Source: Sideroxyarcus sp045866275 (GTDB lineage Bacteria; Pseudomonadota; Gammaproteobacteria; Burkholderiales; Gallionellaceae). Taken from it: a DNA stretch of 64,000 nt. Where the stretch lies: the NCBI GenBank assembly GCA_045866275.1, contig BAAFRX010000011.1:16029-80028 (forward strand), read 5' to 3'. Shown here piece by piece: positions 32,436 to 41,365 of the stretch. Position 1 is the stretch's first letter. The number at the start of each line of letters is the position of its first letter. A program made the position numbers and the translations under genes. The notes beneath the pieces are model-generated. The model saw nothing but the letters and a program-made list of their open reading frames with translations. It was not told where the DNA came from and ran no database searches.

Positions 32436-33692
32436 ATGACCCCAGATACTTTCAGCCTTGTGTTCGTGCTTGTCCTGCTGACCAACGTCGCGGTCAAGCT
32501 GTGGCTGGCGCGGCGGCAGTTGCGCCATGTCGCGGCACACCGCGCCGAGGTGCCCGCCGCCTTCCGCGAACAAATCGGCATCGCCGCCCATCACAAGGCC
32601 GCCGATTACACTTCGACGCTGACCCGCTTCGGCATGCTGACCGTGCTGTTCGACGCCGCGCTGCTGCTGGTTTTCACCCTCGGCGGCGGCATCCAGTGGC
32701 TGCACCAGACGACCTCGGGTGTCGTCGCCCATCCCCTGCTGCAGGGCGCGGCGCTGATCGCCGCCGTGCTGCTGGCGCAATCGCTGCTGGAGATGCCATT
32801 CGATCTGTACCGCACGTTCAACATCGAGGCTCGCTACGGCTTCAACAAGATGACGCTGCGCCTGTATTTCATGGATGCGCTGAAGGCGTTATTGCTGGGC
32901 GTGGTGATTGGTCTGCCCTTGCTCCTTGCCGTGCTGTGGTTGATGGGCGAGATGGGCGACGCGTGGTGGGTGTACGTATGGGGCGTGTGGGTGGCGTTCA
33001 ACCTGTTGCTGCTGTATCTGTATCCGACGTTCATCGCGCCGCTGTTCAACCAGTTCGAGCCGCTCCGGGACGAGGCGCAGAAATCCCGGATCGAGGCACT
33101 GCTCGCGCGTTGCGGGTTTGCCGCCAGCGGTTTGTTCGTGATGGACGGGAGCCGCCGTAGCGCGCACGGCAACGCCTATTTCACCGGCTTCGGCAAAACC
33201 AAACGCATCGTGTTCTTCGACACGCTGCTGCAACGTCTCGCGCCGGCGGAGATTGACGCCGTGCTGACGCACGAACTGGGACACTTCAAGCGGCATCACG
33301 TGTTGCAACGCATCGCGCTGACCTTTGCCGTCAGCCTCGGCTTCCTGTGGCTGCTGGCGCAATTGCTGCATGCCCCGTGGTTCTATCAGGGGCTGGGCGT
33401 GCAAGCGCAAACGACGTCAACCGCACTGCTGCTGTTCTTCCTGGCGCTGCCGGTGTTCACTTTTCTGCTGCACCCGCTCGCCTCCGCCTGGTCGCGCAAG
33501 CACGAATTCGAAGCCGATGCTTACGCCGCGCAACAGACTGATGCCCGGGAGCTGGTCAGCGCGTTGGTCAAGCTGTATCAGGACAACGCCAAGACGCTGA
33601 CCCCCGATCCGTTATACGCTACGTTCTACGAATCGCATCCGCCCGCGCCGGTGCGCATCGCCCACCTGCAACAAACAGGAGAATCAAAATGA
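32436..33692 (+). CDS. Ste24/CAAX-protease-like M48 metalloprotease
   Basis: Protein of 418 residues with several transmembrane helices and the zinc motif LTHELGHFKRHH (HELGH), followed by the KHEFEADAYA motif giving the third ligand. N-terminal and central regions (MPFDLYRTFNIEARYGFN, then MDGSRRSAHGNAYFTGFGK) match the bacterial Ste24 group, integral-membrane proteases thought to act in membrane protein quality control. It is the second M48 enzyme in this window. Its stop overlaps the start of the cytochrome gene downstream by four bases. Confidence 0.92.
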   Translation: MTPDTFSLVFVLVLLTNVAVKLWLARRQLRHVAAHRAEVPAAFREQIGIAAHHKAADYTSTLTRFGMLTVLFDAALLLVFTLGGGIQWLHQTTSGVVAHPLLQGAALIAAVLLAQSLLEMPFDLYRTFNIEARYGFNKMTLRLYFMDALKALLLGVVIGLPLLLAVLWLMGEMGDAWWVYVWGVWVAFNLLLLYLYPTFIAPLFNQFEPLRDEAQKSRIEALLARCGFAASGLFVMDGSRRSAHGNAYFTGFGKTKRIVFFDTLLQRLAPAEIDAVLTHELGHFKRHHVLQRIALTFAVSLGFLWLLAQLLHAPWFYQGLGVQAQTTSTALLLFFLALPVFTFLLHPLASAWSRKHEFEADAYAAQQTDARELVSALVKLYQDNAKTLTPDPLYATFYESHPPAPVRIAHLQQTGESK

Positions 33693-33997
33693 AAAATTAT
33701 TTCTTCATGCTGTTCCTGGCCACCGGCACTATTGCAAACGCCGCCCCATTTACCGACGGGAATAGCGAAAATGGCAAGCGGCTGTTTGTCCAATACGAAT
33801 GCAGCAGTTGCCACGAAGGCAAGATGGGCGGCGACGGCAGCGCCATTTTCACCCGTCCGGATCACAAAGTCCGCAGCGCGGCCGACCTGATTCCGCAGAT
33901 CAAGTTCTGCTCCGGCATGGTGGGCGCACATCTCACTCCACAGGAAGAACAGGACTTGGCCGCACACCTGAACCAGACCTACTATCATTTCAAGTGA
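33689..33997 (+). CDS. Small periplasmic cytochrome c
   Basis: Protein of 102 residues with a signal peptide (cleavage near ANAAPF) and one heme motif, CSSCH (38-42). The Met in CSGMVGAHLT is a candidate sixth ligand. It resembles class I cytochromes used as electron carriers. It is translationally coupled to the M48 protease gene (ATGA overlap). Confidence 0.85.
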   Translation: MKNYFFMLFLATGTIANAAPFTDGNSENGKRLFVQYECSSCHEGKMGGDGSAIFTRPDHKVRSAADLIPQIKFCSGMVGAHLTPQEEQDLAAHLNQTYYHFK

Positions 33998-34004
33998 GAG
34001 CGCC

Positions 34005-34343
34005 ATGACACACCTGCGCGACCTGGCAACAGCACACTGCAAACCCTGCGCGGCAGGCACGCCCGCGCTGACCGGCGACGAATCGCGCGCGCTGCTCGAA
34101 CAGCTTGAAGGCTGGGCATTAAACGACCAACGAATCAGCAAGACCTTCCAGTTCAAGAATTATTACCAGACCATCGCCTTCGTCAACGCGCTGGCGTGGA
34201 TGACGCACCGCGAAGACCATCACCCCGACCTGGCGGTCGGCTACAACACGTGCCGCGTGGAATATTCCACCCACAGCGTCGGCGGTTTGTCCGCGAACGA
34301 TTTCATCTGCGCCGCCAAAGTGGACGCGCTGTTCAAACCTTGA
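34005..34343 (+). CDS. phhB: Pterin-4a-carbinolamine dehydratase
   Basis: Protein of 112 residues with the family motif ITHRE-like MTHREDHHPDLAVGYNTCRV and a C-terminal SANDFICAAKVDAL. It dehydrates 4a-hydroxytetrahydrobiopterin for recycling of aromatic-amino-acid hydroxylase cofactor; no hydroxylase gene is in the window, so it may serve another role such as molybdopterin metabolism. It overlaps the start of rsgA. Confidence 0.9.
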   Translation: MTHLRDLATAHCKPCAAGTPALTGDESRALLEQLEGWALNDQRISKTFQFKNYYQTIAFVNALAWMTHREDHHPDLAVGYNTCRVEYSTHSVGGLSANDFICAAKVDALFKP

Positions 34344-35209
34344 GCAACGCGCTGCAAGGACGCGTCATCGCCGCCTTCGGCCGCCACTATCTGGCCGAAT
34401 TGCCGGATGGGGAAATCCTCGAATGCGTGCCGCGCGGCAAGAAAAGCGAGGCAGCGTGTGGCGATACCCTTGAAATCTCCCGCACCGGCACCGGTCAGGG
34501 CGTGATCGACCGCATCGCGCCGCGCACCAGCCTGCTCTACCGCTCCGACGCCTGGAAACAGAAGATCATCGCCGCCAACGTCACGCAACTCATCATCGTC
34601 GTCGCCAGCGAGCCTTCGTTCAACGACGAACTGCTGGCGCGCTGCCTGCTCGCCGCCCACGACCAGAAGCTGGAAATCCTGATCGTGCTGAACAAGAGCG
34701 ACCTGCCGCAAGTCGTCGCGGCCCGAGCACAGCTCGAGCCGTATTCGAAGATTGGTTATCACGTGCTGGCGTTGTCGGCAAAACAGGATGTCGCCCCGCT
34801 GCTGCCCTATCTGCAAGGACACACCAGCGTGCTGGTCGGACAATCCGGCATGGGCAAATCCACCCTCATCAACGCGCTCATCCCCGCCGCGCAAGCCGCC
34901 ACCCGCGAAATTTCCACCGTGCTCGATTCCGGCAAACACACCACCACCCACGCCCGGCTATATCACCTCAACGCCGACAGCCACCTGATCGACTGTCCCG
35001 GCGTGCAACTGTTCGGCCTGCACCATCTGGATTTTGCCGCGCTGGAAAGAAACTTCCCCGAATTCCGCCCCTACCTCGGCCAATGCCGCTTCGCCAATTG
35101 CAGCCACTCGCACGAACCGGACTGCGCGATCCTGACCGCCGCCGAACAAGGCAAAATAGATCGCAGAAGACTGGCGCTGTTTCAGCAGATCGCAGGCCAA
35201 GCCAGATAA
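34340..35209 (+). CDS. rsgA: RsgA, ribosome small-subunit GTPase
   Basis: Protein of 289 residues. It has an N-terminal OB domain, then circularly permuted GTPase motifs in the order LNKSDL (G4), GQSGMGKSTLIN (G1), TTTHARL (G2) and DCPGVQLFGL (G3), and a C-terminal zinc site (CRFANCSHSHEPDC). It helps late maturation of the 30S subunit. The start is TTG at 34340, overlapping the phhB TGA; the frame opens earlier (34196), inside phhB, but those codons do not resemble RsgA. Confidence 0.93.
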   Translation: MSNALQGRVIAAFGRHYLAELPDGEILECVPRGKKSEAACGDTLEISRTGTGQGVIDRIAPRTSLLYRSDAWKQKIIAANVTQLIIVVASEPSFNDELLARCLLAAHDQKLEILIVLNKSDLPQVVAARAQLEPYSKIGYHVLALSAKQDVAPLLPYLQGHTSVLVGQSGMGKSTLINALIPAAQAATREISTVLDSGKHTTTHARLYHLNADSHLIDCPGVQLFGLHHLDFAALERNFPEFRPYLGQCRFANCSHSHEPDCAILTAAEQGKIDRRRLALFQQIAGQAR

Positions 35210-35371
35210 CATTCACTCTGTTACAATCCAGCACATGCTGCAACCACAAATAGTGCGACACGCACACATCAAGCAGCACCTTCCGACAGGAAGCGCGAGG
35301 AGAGTAGAAATCCAGCACGCATAGACGCACGGAATGTTTTCGATTTGTGCTGTTAAAAAAGGGGGATTCAC

Positions 35372-36343
35372 ATGCAACGATTGCAGCGCATCTACAAGCT
35401 GCACCACGTCATCTCGTCGCACCGTTTCCCCGTCCCGCGCGCCACCCTGGAAAAAGAACTCGAATGTTCGCGCGCCACCGTCAAGCGCGTCATCGAAGAT
35501 ATGAAGCTCTATTTCGGCGCCCCGATCGAATACGACCGCGAACGCAACGGCTACCACTACGACACACAGGAAGGCCAAACCTTCGAACTGCCCGGCGTCT
35601 GGTTCAATGCCGCCGAACTACACGCCCTGCTCGCCACCCAGCAACTGCTCGAACACATGCAACCTGGCCTGCTCGACACCCACCTCAAACCGCTAAAAGC
35701 GCAGGTTGAAAAACTGCTCGCCGCCGGACAACACGATAGCGACGAGATTGCCAAGCGCGTGCGCATCCTGCGCATGGCTGGACGCAATACATCCAGCGCA
35801 CACTTCCAGACCGTAGCGGGCGCACTGCTGCAAAGAAAGCGACTCGTCATCCGCTACCACGGACGCAGCAACGACGAAGAAACCCAACGCGAAATCTCAC
35901 CGCAACGCCTCACCCACTACCGCGACAACTGGTATCTGGACGCTTGGTGTCACGAACGCAACGCGCTGCGCAGCTTCGCCGTAGATCGCCTGCGCGAGGC
36001 GAAGGCGCTGGAAAAACGCGCCAAGGACATCGCAGAGAAAGAGCTGGATGCGCACTTCGCCTCCAGCTACGGCATCTTCGCCGGAAAACCCAAACACACT
36101 GCTGTCTTGCACTTCACACCCGAGCGCGCCCGCTGGGTGGCAGAAGAACAATGGCACCCGCAACAACAAAGTCGCACTCTGGCAGACGGTAGCTACGAAC
36201 TGCAATTCCCCTACGCCGACCCTCGCGAACTGGTGATGGATGTGCTCAAGCATGGGGCGGAAGTGGAAGTCATCGCACCGGAATCGTTGAAGGAGTTGGT
36301 GCAGGAACAACTGCAGAATGCTTTGGCGCGATACAAAAAATAA
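35372..36343 (+). CDS. WYL-domain transcriptional regulator
   Basis: Protein of 323 residues. It has an N-terminal winged helix (RLQRIYKLHHVISSHRFPVP, then CSRATVKRVIEDM as recognition helix), a central WYL domain (RLVIRYHGR, then the WYL element as NWYLDAWCH) and a C-terminal WCX-type extension (ELVMDVLKHGAEVEVIAPES). WYL domains bind ligands, probably nucleic acid or nucleotides, and often regulate phage defence genes. It lies immediately upstream of the HNH gene and the I-C cas genes, on the same strand, and is the best candidate regulator of this locus (inference). TACAAT at about 35222 is a possible -10. Confidence 0.85.
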   Translation: MQRLQRIYKLHHVISSHRFPVPRATLEKELECSRATVKRVIEDMKLYFGAPIEYDRERNGYHYDTQEGQTFELPGVWFNAAELHALLATQQLLEHMQPGLLDTHLKPLKAQVEKLLAAGQHDSDEIAKRVRILRMAGRNTSSAHFQTVAGALLQRKRLVIRYHGRSNDEETQREISPQRLTHYRDNWYLDAWCHERNALRSFAVDRLREAKALEKRAKDIAEKELDAHFASSYGIFAGKPKHTAVLHFTPERARWVAEEQWHPQQQSRTLADGSYELQFPYADPRELVMDVLKHGAEVEVIAPESLKELVQEQLQNALARYKK

Positions 36344-36442
36344 TGTGGACGAACTCAGCTTTTGAGTTTGCAGGTATGGAAAATACGGCAACAAGGCCCA
36401 GCAAAGCTGGTTAAAGAATTTTCGATATCAGGAGACATAGAA

Positions 36443-36712
36443 ATGGCAACCAAGGAGCAGAAAGAAAAAGCCTGGAACAACGCCCAAACCGTTCGCGGCA
36501 AAGACCCCGACCTGTACCGCAAAGATCCATACGGGAACCTCATGTACAAGCACTCACATGGAAAACCCTCCGAAATGGGCTGGGATGTCGATCACATCAA
36601 ACCAGTTTCGCGCGGCGGATCGGATGCCACTCGCAACCTCCAGGCGTTGAACACATCCATCAACCGCAGCAAGGGCGATACGCTGGTAAAGAAAAGCAGG
36701 CACTCAAAATAA
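36443..36712 (+). CDS. Small HNH endonuclease ahead of cas3
   Basis: Protein of 89 residues. The HNH core is GWDVDHIKPVSRGGSDATRN followed by LQALNTSINRSKGD: D-H for the first His, N in ATRNLQALN, and N in SINRSK. It has no other domain. The ATG at 36443 has CAGGAGA upstream; the frame opens at 36362. It lies 16 bases before cas3 on the same strand, so it is probably in the cas transcript. A stand-alone HNH protein is not a normal component of type I-C systems. It could add DNA nicking to interference, act as an independent defence or toxin domain, or be an unrelated passenger. Confidence 0.82.
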   Translation: MATKEQKEKAWNNAQTVRGKDPDLYRKDPYGNLMYKHSHGKPSEMGWDVDHIKPVSRGGSDATRNLQALNTSINRSKGDTLVKKSRHSK

Positions 36713-36728
36713 GTTGGGTAAGGCATTG

Positions 36729-38972
36729 ATGAATGACATAACCAATCCTCCGTCAAAGCGACCGCTGGCCCATGTACGGCAATTGCCGGATGGGCAATGG
36801 ATCGAGCATCTCCTTGATGAGCATTTGCAGGCCGTTGCCGAACTCGCAGCAAGGTTTGCTTCCGTCTTCAATAGCCAGGACTGGGCTCAGCTTGCCGGGC
36901 TATGGCATGACCTCGGCAAGTTTCGCGAGAAGTTCCAGAGATACATCAAGTCCGTCAGCGGTTACGATGCCGAAGCTCACATTGAAGGCGCGCCGGGGCG
37001 TGTCGATCACTCCACCGCAGGCGCGATTCACGCTATCGAAAAGCTGGGGTCGTCAGGACGCATCATCGCCTACCTGATCGCAGGGCATCATGCAGGGTTG
37101 CCGAACTGGAATGGGGAGTCCGCCTCGCTTTTTCAAAGACTCGAAAGCGGAAAGGCAAAAGGCTACTTGCAAGAGGCATTGCTTGCCAAAGCGGATGCAA
37201 GTCTGCTCGACCAACCGGCCCCGGCATCACTCCCTCCGAAGAGCGGTTCGTTTGCCCTGTGGATCAGGATGCTTTTTTCCTGCCTTGTGGATGCCGACTT
37301 CCTCGACACGGAAGCCTTTATGGACGATCGCCGACAAACATCGCGCGCGGGCTACCCTTCCTTGAACGAACTGCTACCTGCCTTCGATAAATTCATGGCG
37401 AACAAAGGCGGCAACTCAACGGTCAACCGCATTCGCGCCGAGGTGCTGCACCAATGCCGCGATAAGGCGGCGCTGCCTTCCGGCCTGTTTTCGCTCACCG
37501 TGCCGACTGGCGGCGGCAAGACGCTTTCCAGCATGGCGTTCGCGTTGAACCATGCCGTGCATCACGGCAAGAACCGCGTGATCTACGTTATCCCCTACAC
37601 CAGTATCATCGAACAGACCACCAACATCTTCCGCGAGATATTCAGCAACGAGAATGTCATCGAACACCACAGCAACCTCGACCCAGACAAGGAAGATTCA
37701 CGTTCGCGCCTCGCCACGGAAAACTGGGACGCCCCCATTATCGTCACCACCAATGTGCAGTTCTTCGAATCGCTCTTCGCCGCGAAAACCAGCCGCTGCC
37801 GCAAGCTGCACAACATCGTCAACAGCGTAGTGGTGCTGGACGAAGCACAATTGCTGCCGCCGGAATTTCTTGCGCCCATCCTGCATGTGATGCAAGACCT
37901 GTCGCACAACTACAACGTGAGTTTCGTATTCTCCACCGCGACCCAGCCCGCCTTCTCGCCGCGCCCGAAATTCGCCGGACTGAAGGACGTGCGCGAACTG
38001 ATGGATGACCCCGAGCAGTTATATGCCAACCTTAAACGCGTCGAAGCCGAACTGCCAGCAGACTTCAACGCACCGCGCACCTGGGAGTCCATCGCCGATG
38101 AATTGCAGCAATACGAAACCGTGCTGTGCATCGTCAACTCGCGCAAGGACTGCCGCGAATTGCATGCACTGATGCCAAAAGACACCATCCACCTCTCCGC
38201 CCTGATGTGCGGGCAGCACCGCAGCGAAGTCATTGCCGACATCAAGCAACGCCTGAAAGACGGCATCCCCACGCGCGTCGTCAGCACGCAATTGGTCGAA
38301 GCCGGGGTGGACATGGACTTCCCCGTGGTCTATCGCGCACTGGCCGGGCTGGACGCCGTGGCGCAGGCCGCCGGCCGCTGCAACCGCGAGGGTACATTGC
38401 CGGGCATGGGAAAGGTCGTCGTGTTCGTACCGCCCAAGCCTGCCGCCCCTGGCCTGCTGCGCAAGGCACAACAGAGCGGACAGGAAATCATGCGTCTGAC
38501 CCAAGGCGACCCGCTCACACGCGAACGCTTCGAGGCCTATTTCCGCCACTACTACGCCAGCCTCAACAGCCTGGATGAAGAAAACATCGTCGGCCTGCTG
38601 GACATGCACAACCGGGCCGAAGCAAAGAAAGGCGAATTCAGCTTCCGCACCGCCGGCGACAAATTCCGCCTCATAAAGGAAGAAGGCCAGACCGCCGTCA
38701 TCGTGCGGTACGGCGAAAGTGATGGCCTGATTGCCTCACTTGAAGCCAGCCAGAACCTGGTGCCTTACCAGCGGCGCGGCATCTTGCGTCGCCTGCAACG
38801 TTACACGGTCAACATCCGCGAGTACGAATGCAAGAAGCTGATGGCAAGCGGTGACATCAAGGAAATCTACGAGGGTTTTTATATCCAGCAGTCGGGCACG
38901 CTTTATCACCCGCAACTGGGATTGTTGATGAGCAAAGATGTCGTTTTTGATCCGGCGCAAGGCGTCGTTTGA
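36729..38972 (+). CDS. cas3: Cas3, type I-C helicase-nuclease
   Basis: Protein of 747 residues. The N-terminal HD nuclease domain has WHDLGKF (H60-D61), DHSTAG and AGHHAG. It is followed by a superfamily 2 helicase with Walker A PTGGGKT (259-265), the Walker B motif DEAQ (371-374), STATQP and the motif VI-like AAGRCNREG. Cas3 unwinds and degrades DNA marked by Cascade. Start is the ATG at 36729; a TTG at 36714 in frame is less likely. It is the first core cas gene, followed within 13 bases by cas5. Confidence 0.96.
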   Translation: MNDITNPPSKRPLAHVRQLPDGQWIEHLLDEHLQAVAELAARFASVFNSQDWAQLAGLWHDLGKFREKFQRYIKSVSGYDAEAHIEGAPGRVDHSTAGAIHAIEKLGSSGRIIAYLIAGHHAGLPNWNGESASLFQRLESGKAKGYLQEALLAKADASLLDQPAPASLPPKSGSFALWIRMLFSCLVDADFLDTEAFMDDRRQTSRAGYPSLNELLPAFDKFMANKGGNSTVNRIRAEVLHQCRDKAALPSGLFSLTVPTGGGKTLSSMAFALNHAVHHGKNRVIYVIPYTSIIEQTTNIFREIFSNENVIEHHSNLDPDKEDSRSRLATENWDAPIIVTTNVQFFESLFAAKTSRCRKLHNIVNSVVVLDEAQLLPPEFLAPILHVMQDLSHNYNVSFVFSTATQPAFSPRPKFAGLKDVRELMDDPEQLYANLKRVEAELPADFNAPRTWESIADELQQYETVLCIVNSRKDCRELHALMPKDTIHLSALMCGQHRSEVIADIKQRLKDGIPTRVVSTQLVEAGVDMDFPVVYRALAGLDAVAQAAGRCNREGTLPGMGKVVVFVPPKPAAPGLLRKAQQSGQEIMRLTQGDPLTRERFEAYFRHYYASLNSLDEENIVGLLDMHNRAEAKKGEFSFRTAGDKFRLIKEEGQTAVIVRYGESDGLIASLEASQNLVPYQRRGILRRLQRYTVNIREYECKKLMASGDIKEIYEGFYIQQSGTLYHPQLGLLMSKDVVFDPAQGVV

Positions 38973-38985
38973 ACAAGGGGAGGAA

Positions 38986-39651
38986 ATGAGAACTTACTGT
39001 CTTGAAGTCACCGGCGATTTCGCCTGTTTCACCCGCCCGGAAATGAAGGTCGAGCGCGTGAGCTACGACGTGATGACGCCGTCATCCGCCCGCGCGGTGT
39101 TCGAATCCATCTTGTGGAAACCGGCCATCCGTTGGCATGTGGAGAAGATCGAGGTGTTGAAACCGATACGCTGGGTTTCCATCCGGCGCAATGAGGTCGG
39201 TGCGGTCATTTCGGTACGCAACGCGCAGGAAGCCATGAACAAAGGCTCCGGCAACCTTGCGCTCAACATCGAGGACGAACGCCAGCAGCGCGCTGGTCTC
39301 TTCCTGCGCGATGTGGCCTACCGCATCCATGCGCATTTCGAACTGCTGCCCAATGCCGGGGAGAACAACACGATGGGCAAGTTCCTGGACATGTTCGAGC
39401 GCCGCGCCAAAAAGGGGCAATGCATCAACCAGCCCTATCTCGGCTGCCGCGAGTTCGCCTGCGACTTCCGGCTGGTGGATACGGCACAGCCGCAAGCCTC
39501 TCCCATCGCAGAAACGCGCGACCTGGGATTCATGCTTTACGACATGGACTATGCCAAGGCTGCCGACCCGCAGCCGCGCTTCTTCCGCGCGCAGCTTGAA
39601 AACGGCGTGTTGAACATCCCGGCCTGGAACAGCGAGGAGGTGCGAGGATGA
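38986..39651 (+). CDS. cas5c: Cas5c (Cas5d), crRNA-processing subunit
   Basis: Protein of 221 residues of the Cas5d family: begins YCLEVTGDFACFTRPEMKVE, then SYDVMTPSSARAVFESILWK and IRWHVEKIEVLKPI, all typical of I-C Cas5. In type I-C, which lacks Cas6, this protein cuts the repeat hairpin and caps the 5' handle of the crRNA. Ribosome site GGGGAGG precedes the ATG at 38986. It overlaps cas8c by four bases. Confidence 0.95.
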   Translation: MRTYCLEVTGDFACFTRPEMKVERVSYDVMTPSSARAVFESILWKPAIRWHVEKIEVLKPIRWVSIRRNEVGAVISVRNAQEAMNKGSGNLALNIEDERQQRAGLFLRDVAYRIHAHFELLPNAGENNTMGKFLDMFERRAKKGQCINQPYLGCREFACDFRLVDTAQPQASPIAETRDLGFMLYDMDYAKAADPQPRFFRAQLENGVLNIPAWNSEEVRG

Positions 39652-41360
39652 TCGTGCAAGCACTCAACGAGTATTACCAACGCAAGAGCCGCATGCCGGA
39701 CAGCGACCTTGCACCGCCGGGATTCGAGCACAAGGCGATCCCATTCCTCATCGTGCTGTCGGCTGATGGAGAATTCGTCGGTTTTGATGACACCCGCGAA
39801 GGCGAAGGCAAGAAGAAGGTCGCCAAATCGTATCTTGTGCCTCAAGCGGTTAAGCGCTCTTCGGGGGTTGCCGCCAACCTGCTATGGGACAACCCCGGCT
39901 ATGTATTCGGCTTCGACAACAAAGGCAAACCGGAACGTACCCGCGAACAGCATCTCGCCTTTGTCGAAACGATCCGCTCACGTTTCGCCGAATGCAACGA
40001 TACCGGCATCAGTTCCGTGTTCACCTTCATGGAGCGCGCCGATTTCTCCAAAGTGATGGAACATCCGCTATGGGCGGAAATTCTGGAAAGCGGCGCAAAT
40101 CTGACTTTCCGGCTGGAAGGCGATGTCATCCCGGTTTGCGAACGCGAAGCAGTAGTCGATACCTTGTCTGCCTCGCATGAGGAAAACAACGATGAGCAGG
40201 CGCTATGTCTGGTATCCGGCGACATGGATATCATCGAGCGGCTACACCCATCAATAAAAGGTGTGTGGGGAGCACAAAGTTCGGGAGGAAGCATCATCTC
40301 ATTCAACCTTGACGCGTTCAGCTCCTACGGCAAAACACAGGGCGGCAACGCCCCGGTCGGCAAACGTGCGGCCTTCGCCTACACCACCGCGCTCAATCAC
40401 CTGCTGGCAAAAGGCTCGAAACAGCGCATTCAGGTCGGCGATGCCTCGACGGTGTTCTGGGCCGCAACGCCGGGGCATCCGATGGAGGAAATGTTTCCCG
40501 GCCTCTTCGGCGAACCGGACAAGGACAATCCCGACCTCGGAACATCGGCGGTCGCCACCTTGCTGAATGCGCCCAAGACCGGCGTTGGCAGTTTCGAGGA
40601 TGACGGCACCCGCTTCTACGTGCTGGGCCTCGCCCCGAATGCAGCCCGTATTGCCGTCCGTTTCTGGCATGTGAAAACCGTGGGCGAACTCGCCGTCAAC
40701 ATCCGCAAGCATTTGGACGACCTCCGCATCGCCCATGCACCGCATGATCCGGAAACGTTTTCGCTGTTCCGCCTGCTGGTGGCGACCGCCACGCTGGGCA
40801 AGGCGGAAAACATCCCGCCCAACCTCGGCGGCGACGTGATGCGCGCCGTGATTGAAAACCTGCCATACCCGCAAACACTGCTCGCCGGGGCAATCCGCCG
40901 CATCCGTGCCGAACAGGCAATCACTTACCCGCGCGCCTCGATCATCAAAGCGTGCATCAACCGTTACTCTGGAAAGGAGGAACTCAAGGTGTCACTGGAC
41001 GATAACAATACGAATACCGCCTATCGGCTGGGCCGACTGTTTGCCGTGCTGGAGCGCATACAGGAGCGCGCCAGCCCCAACCTCAACGCCACCATCCGCG
41101 ACCGCTATTACGGTGCAGCATCGAGCACGCCTGTCACGGTCTTTTCGACGCTGCTCAAACTGAAGAACCATCACCTCGCCAAGCTGGATAATAAGGGCGA
41201 GGCAGTCAACTACGAGAAGTTGCTCGGACAAATCATGGACGGCATCAGCGACTTCCCTGCGCACCTCGATCTGCAAAGCCAGGGACGATTCGCCATCGGC
41301 TACTACCACCAGCGGCAAGCCTTTTTCACCAAATCCGAATCCACCAACAAGGGAGAGTAA
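39648..41360 (+). CDS. cas8c: Cas8c (Csd1), large Cascade subunit
   Basis: Protein of 570 residues that matches the Csd1 family in length and motifs: the start ALNEYYQRKSRMPDSDLAPP, LWDNPGYVFGFDNK, VSFN-like IISFNLDAFSSYGKTQGGNA and FWAATPGHPMEEM. Cas8c recognises the PAM and recruits Cas3. It lies between cas5 and cas7, the canonical I-C order, with an ATGA overlap at its start. Confidence 0.95.
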   Translation: MIVQALNEYYQRKSRMPDSDLAPPGFEHKAIPFLIVLSADGEFVGFDDTREGEGKKKVAKSYLVPQAVKRSSGVAANLLWDNPGYVFGFDNKGKPERTREQHLAFVETIRSRFAECNDTGISSVFTFMERADFSKVMEHPLWAEILESGANLTFRLEGDVIPVCEREAVVDTLSASHEENNDEQALCLVSGDMDIIERLHPSIKGVWGAQSSGGSIISFNLDAFSSYGKTQGGNAPVGKRAAFAYTTALNHLLAKGSKQRIQVGDASTVFWAATPGHPMEEMFPGLFGEPDKDNPDLGTSAVATLLNAPKTGVGSFEDDGTRFYVLGLAPNAARIAVRFWHVKTVGELAVNIRKHLDDLRIAHAPHDPETFSLFRLLVATATLGKAENIPPNLGGDVMRAVIENLPYPQTLLAGAIRRIRAEQAITYPRASIIKACINRYSGKEELKVSLDDNNTNTAYRLGRLFAVLERIQERASPNLNATIRDRYYGAASSTPVTVFSTLLKLKNHHLAKLDNKGEAVNYEKLLGQIMDGISDFPAHLDLQSQGRFAIGYYHQRQAFFTKSESTNKGE

Positions 41361-41365
41361 TCATC

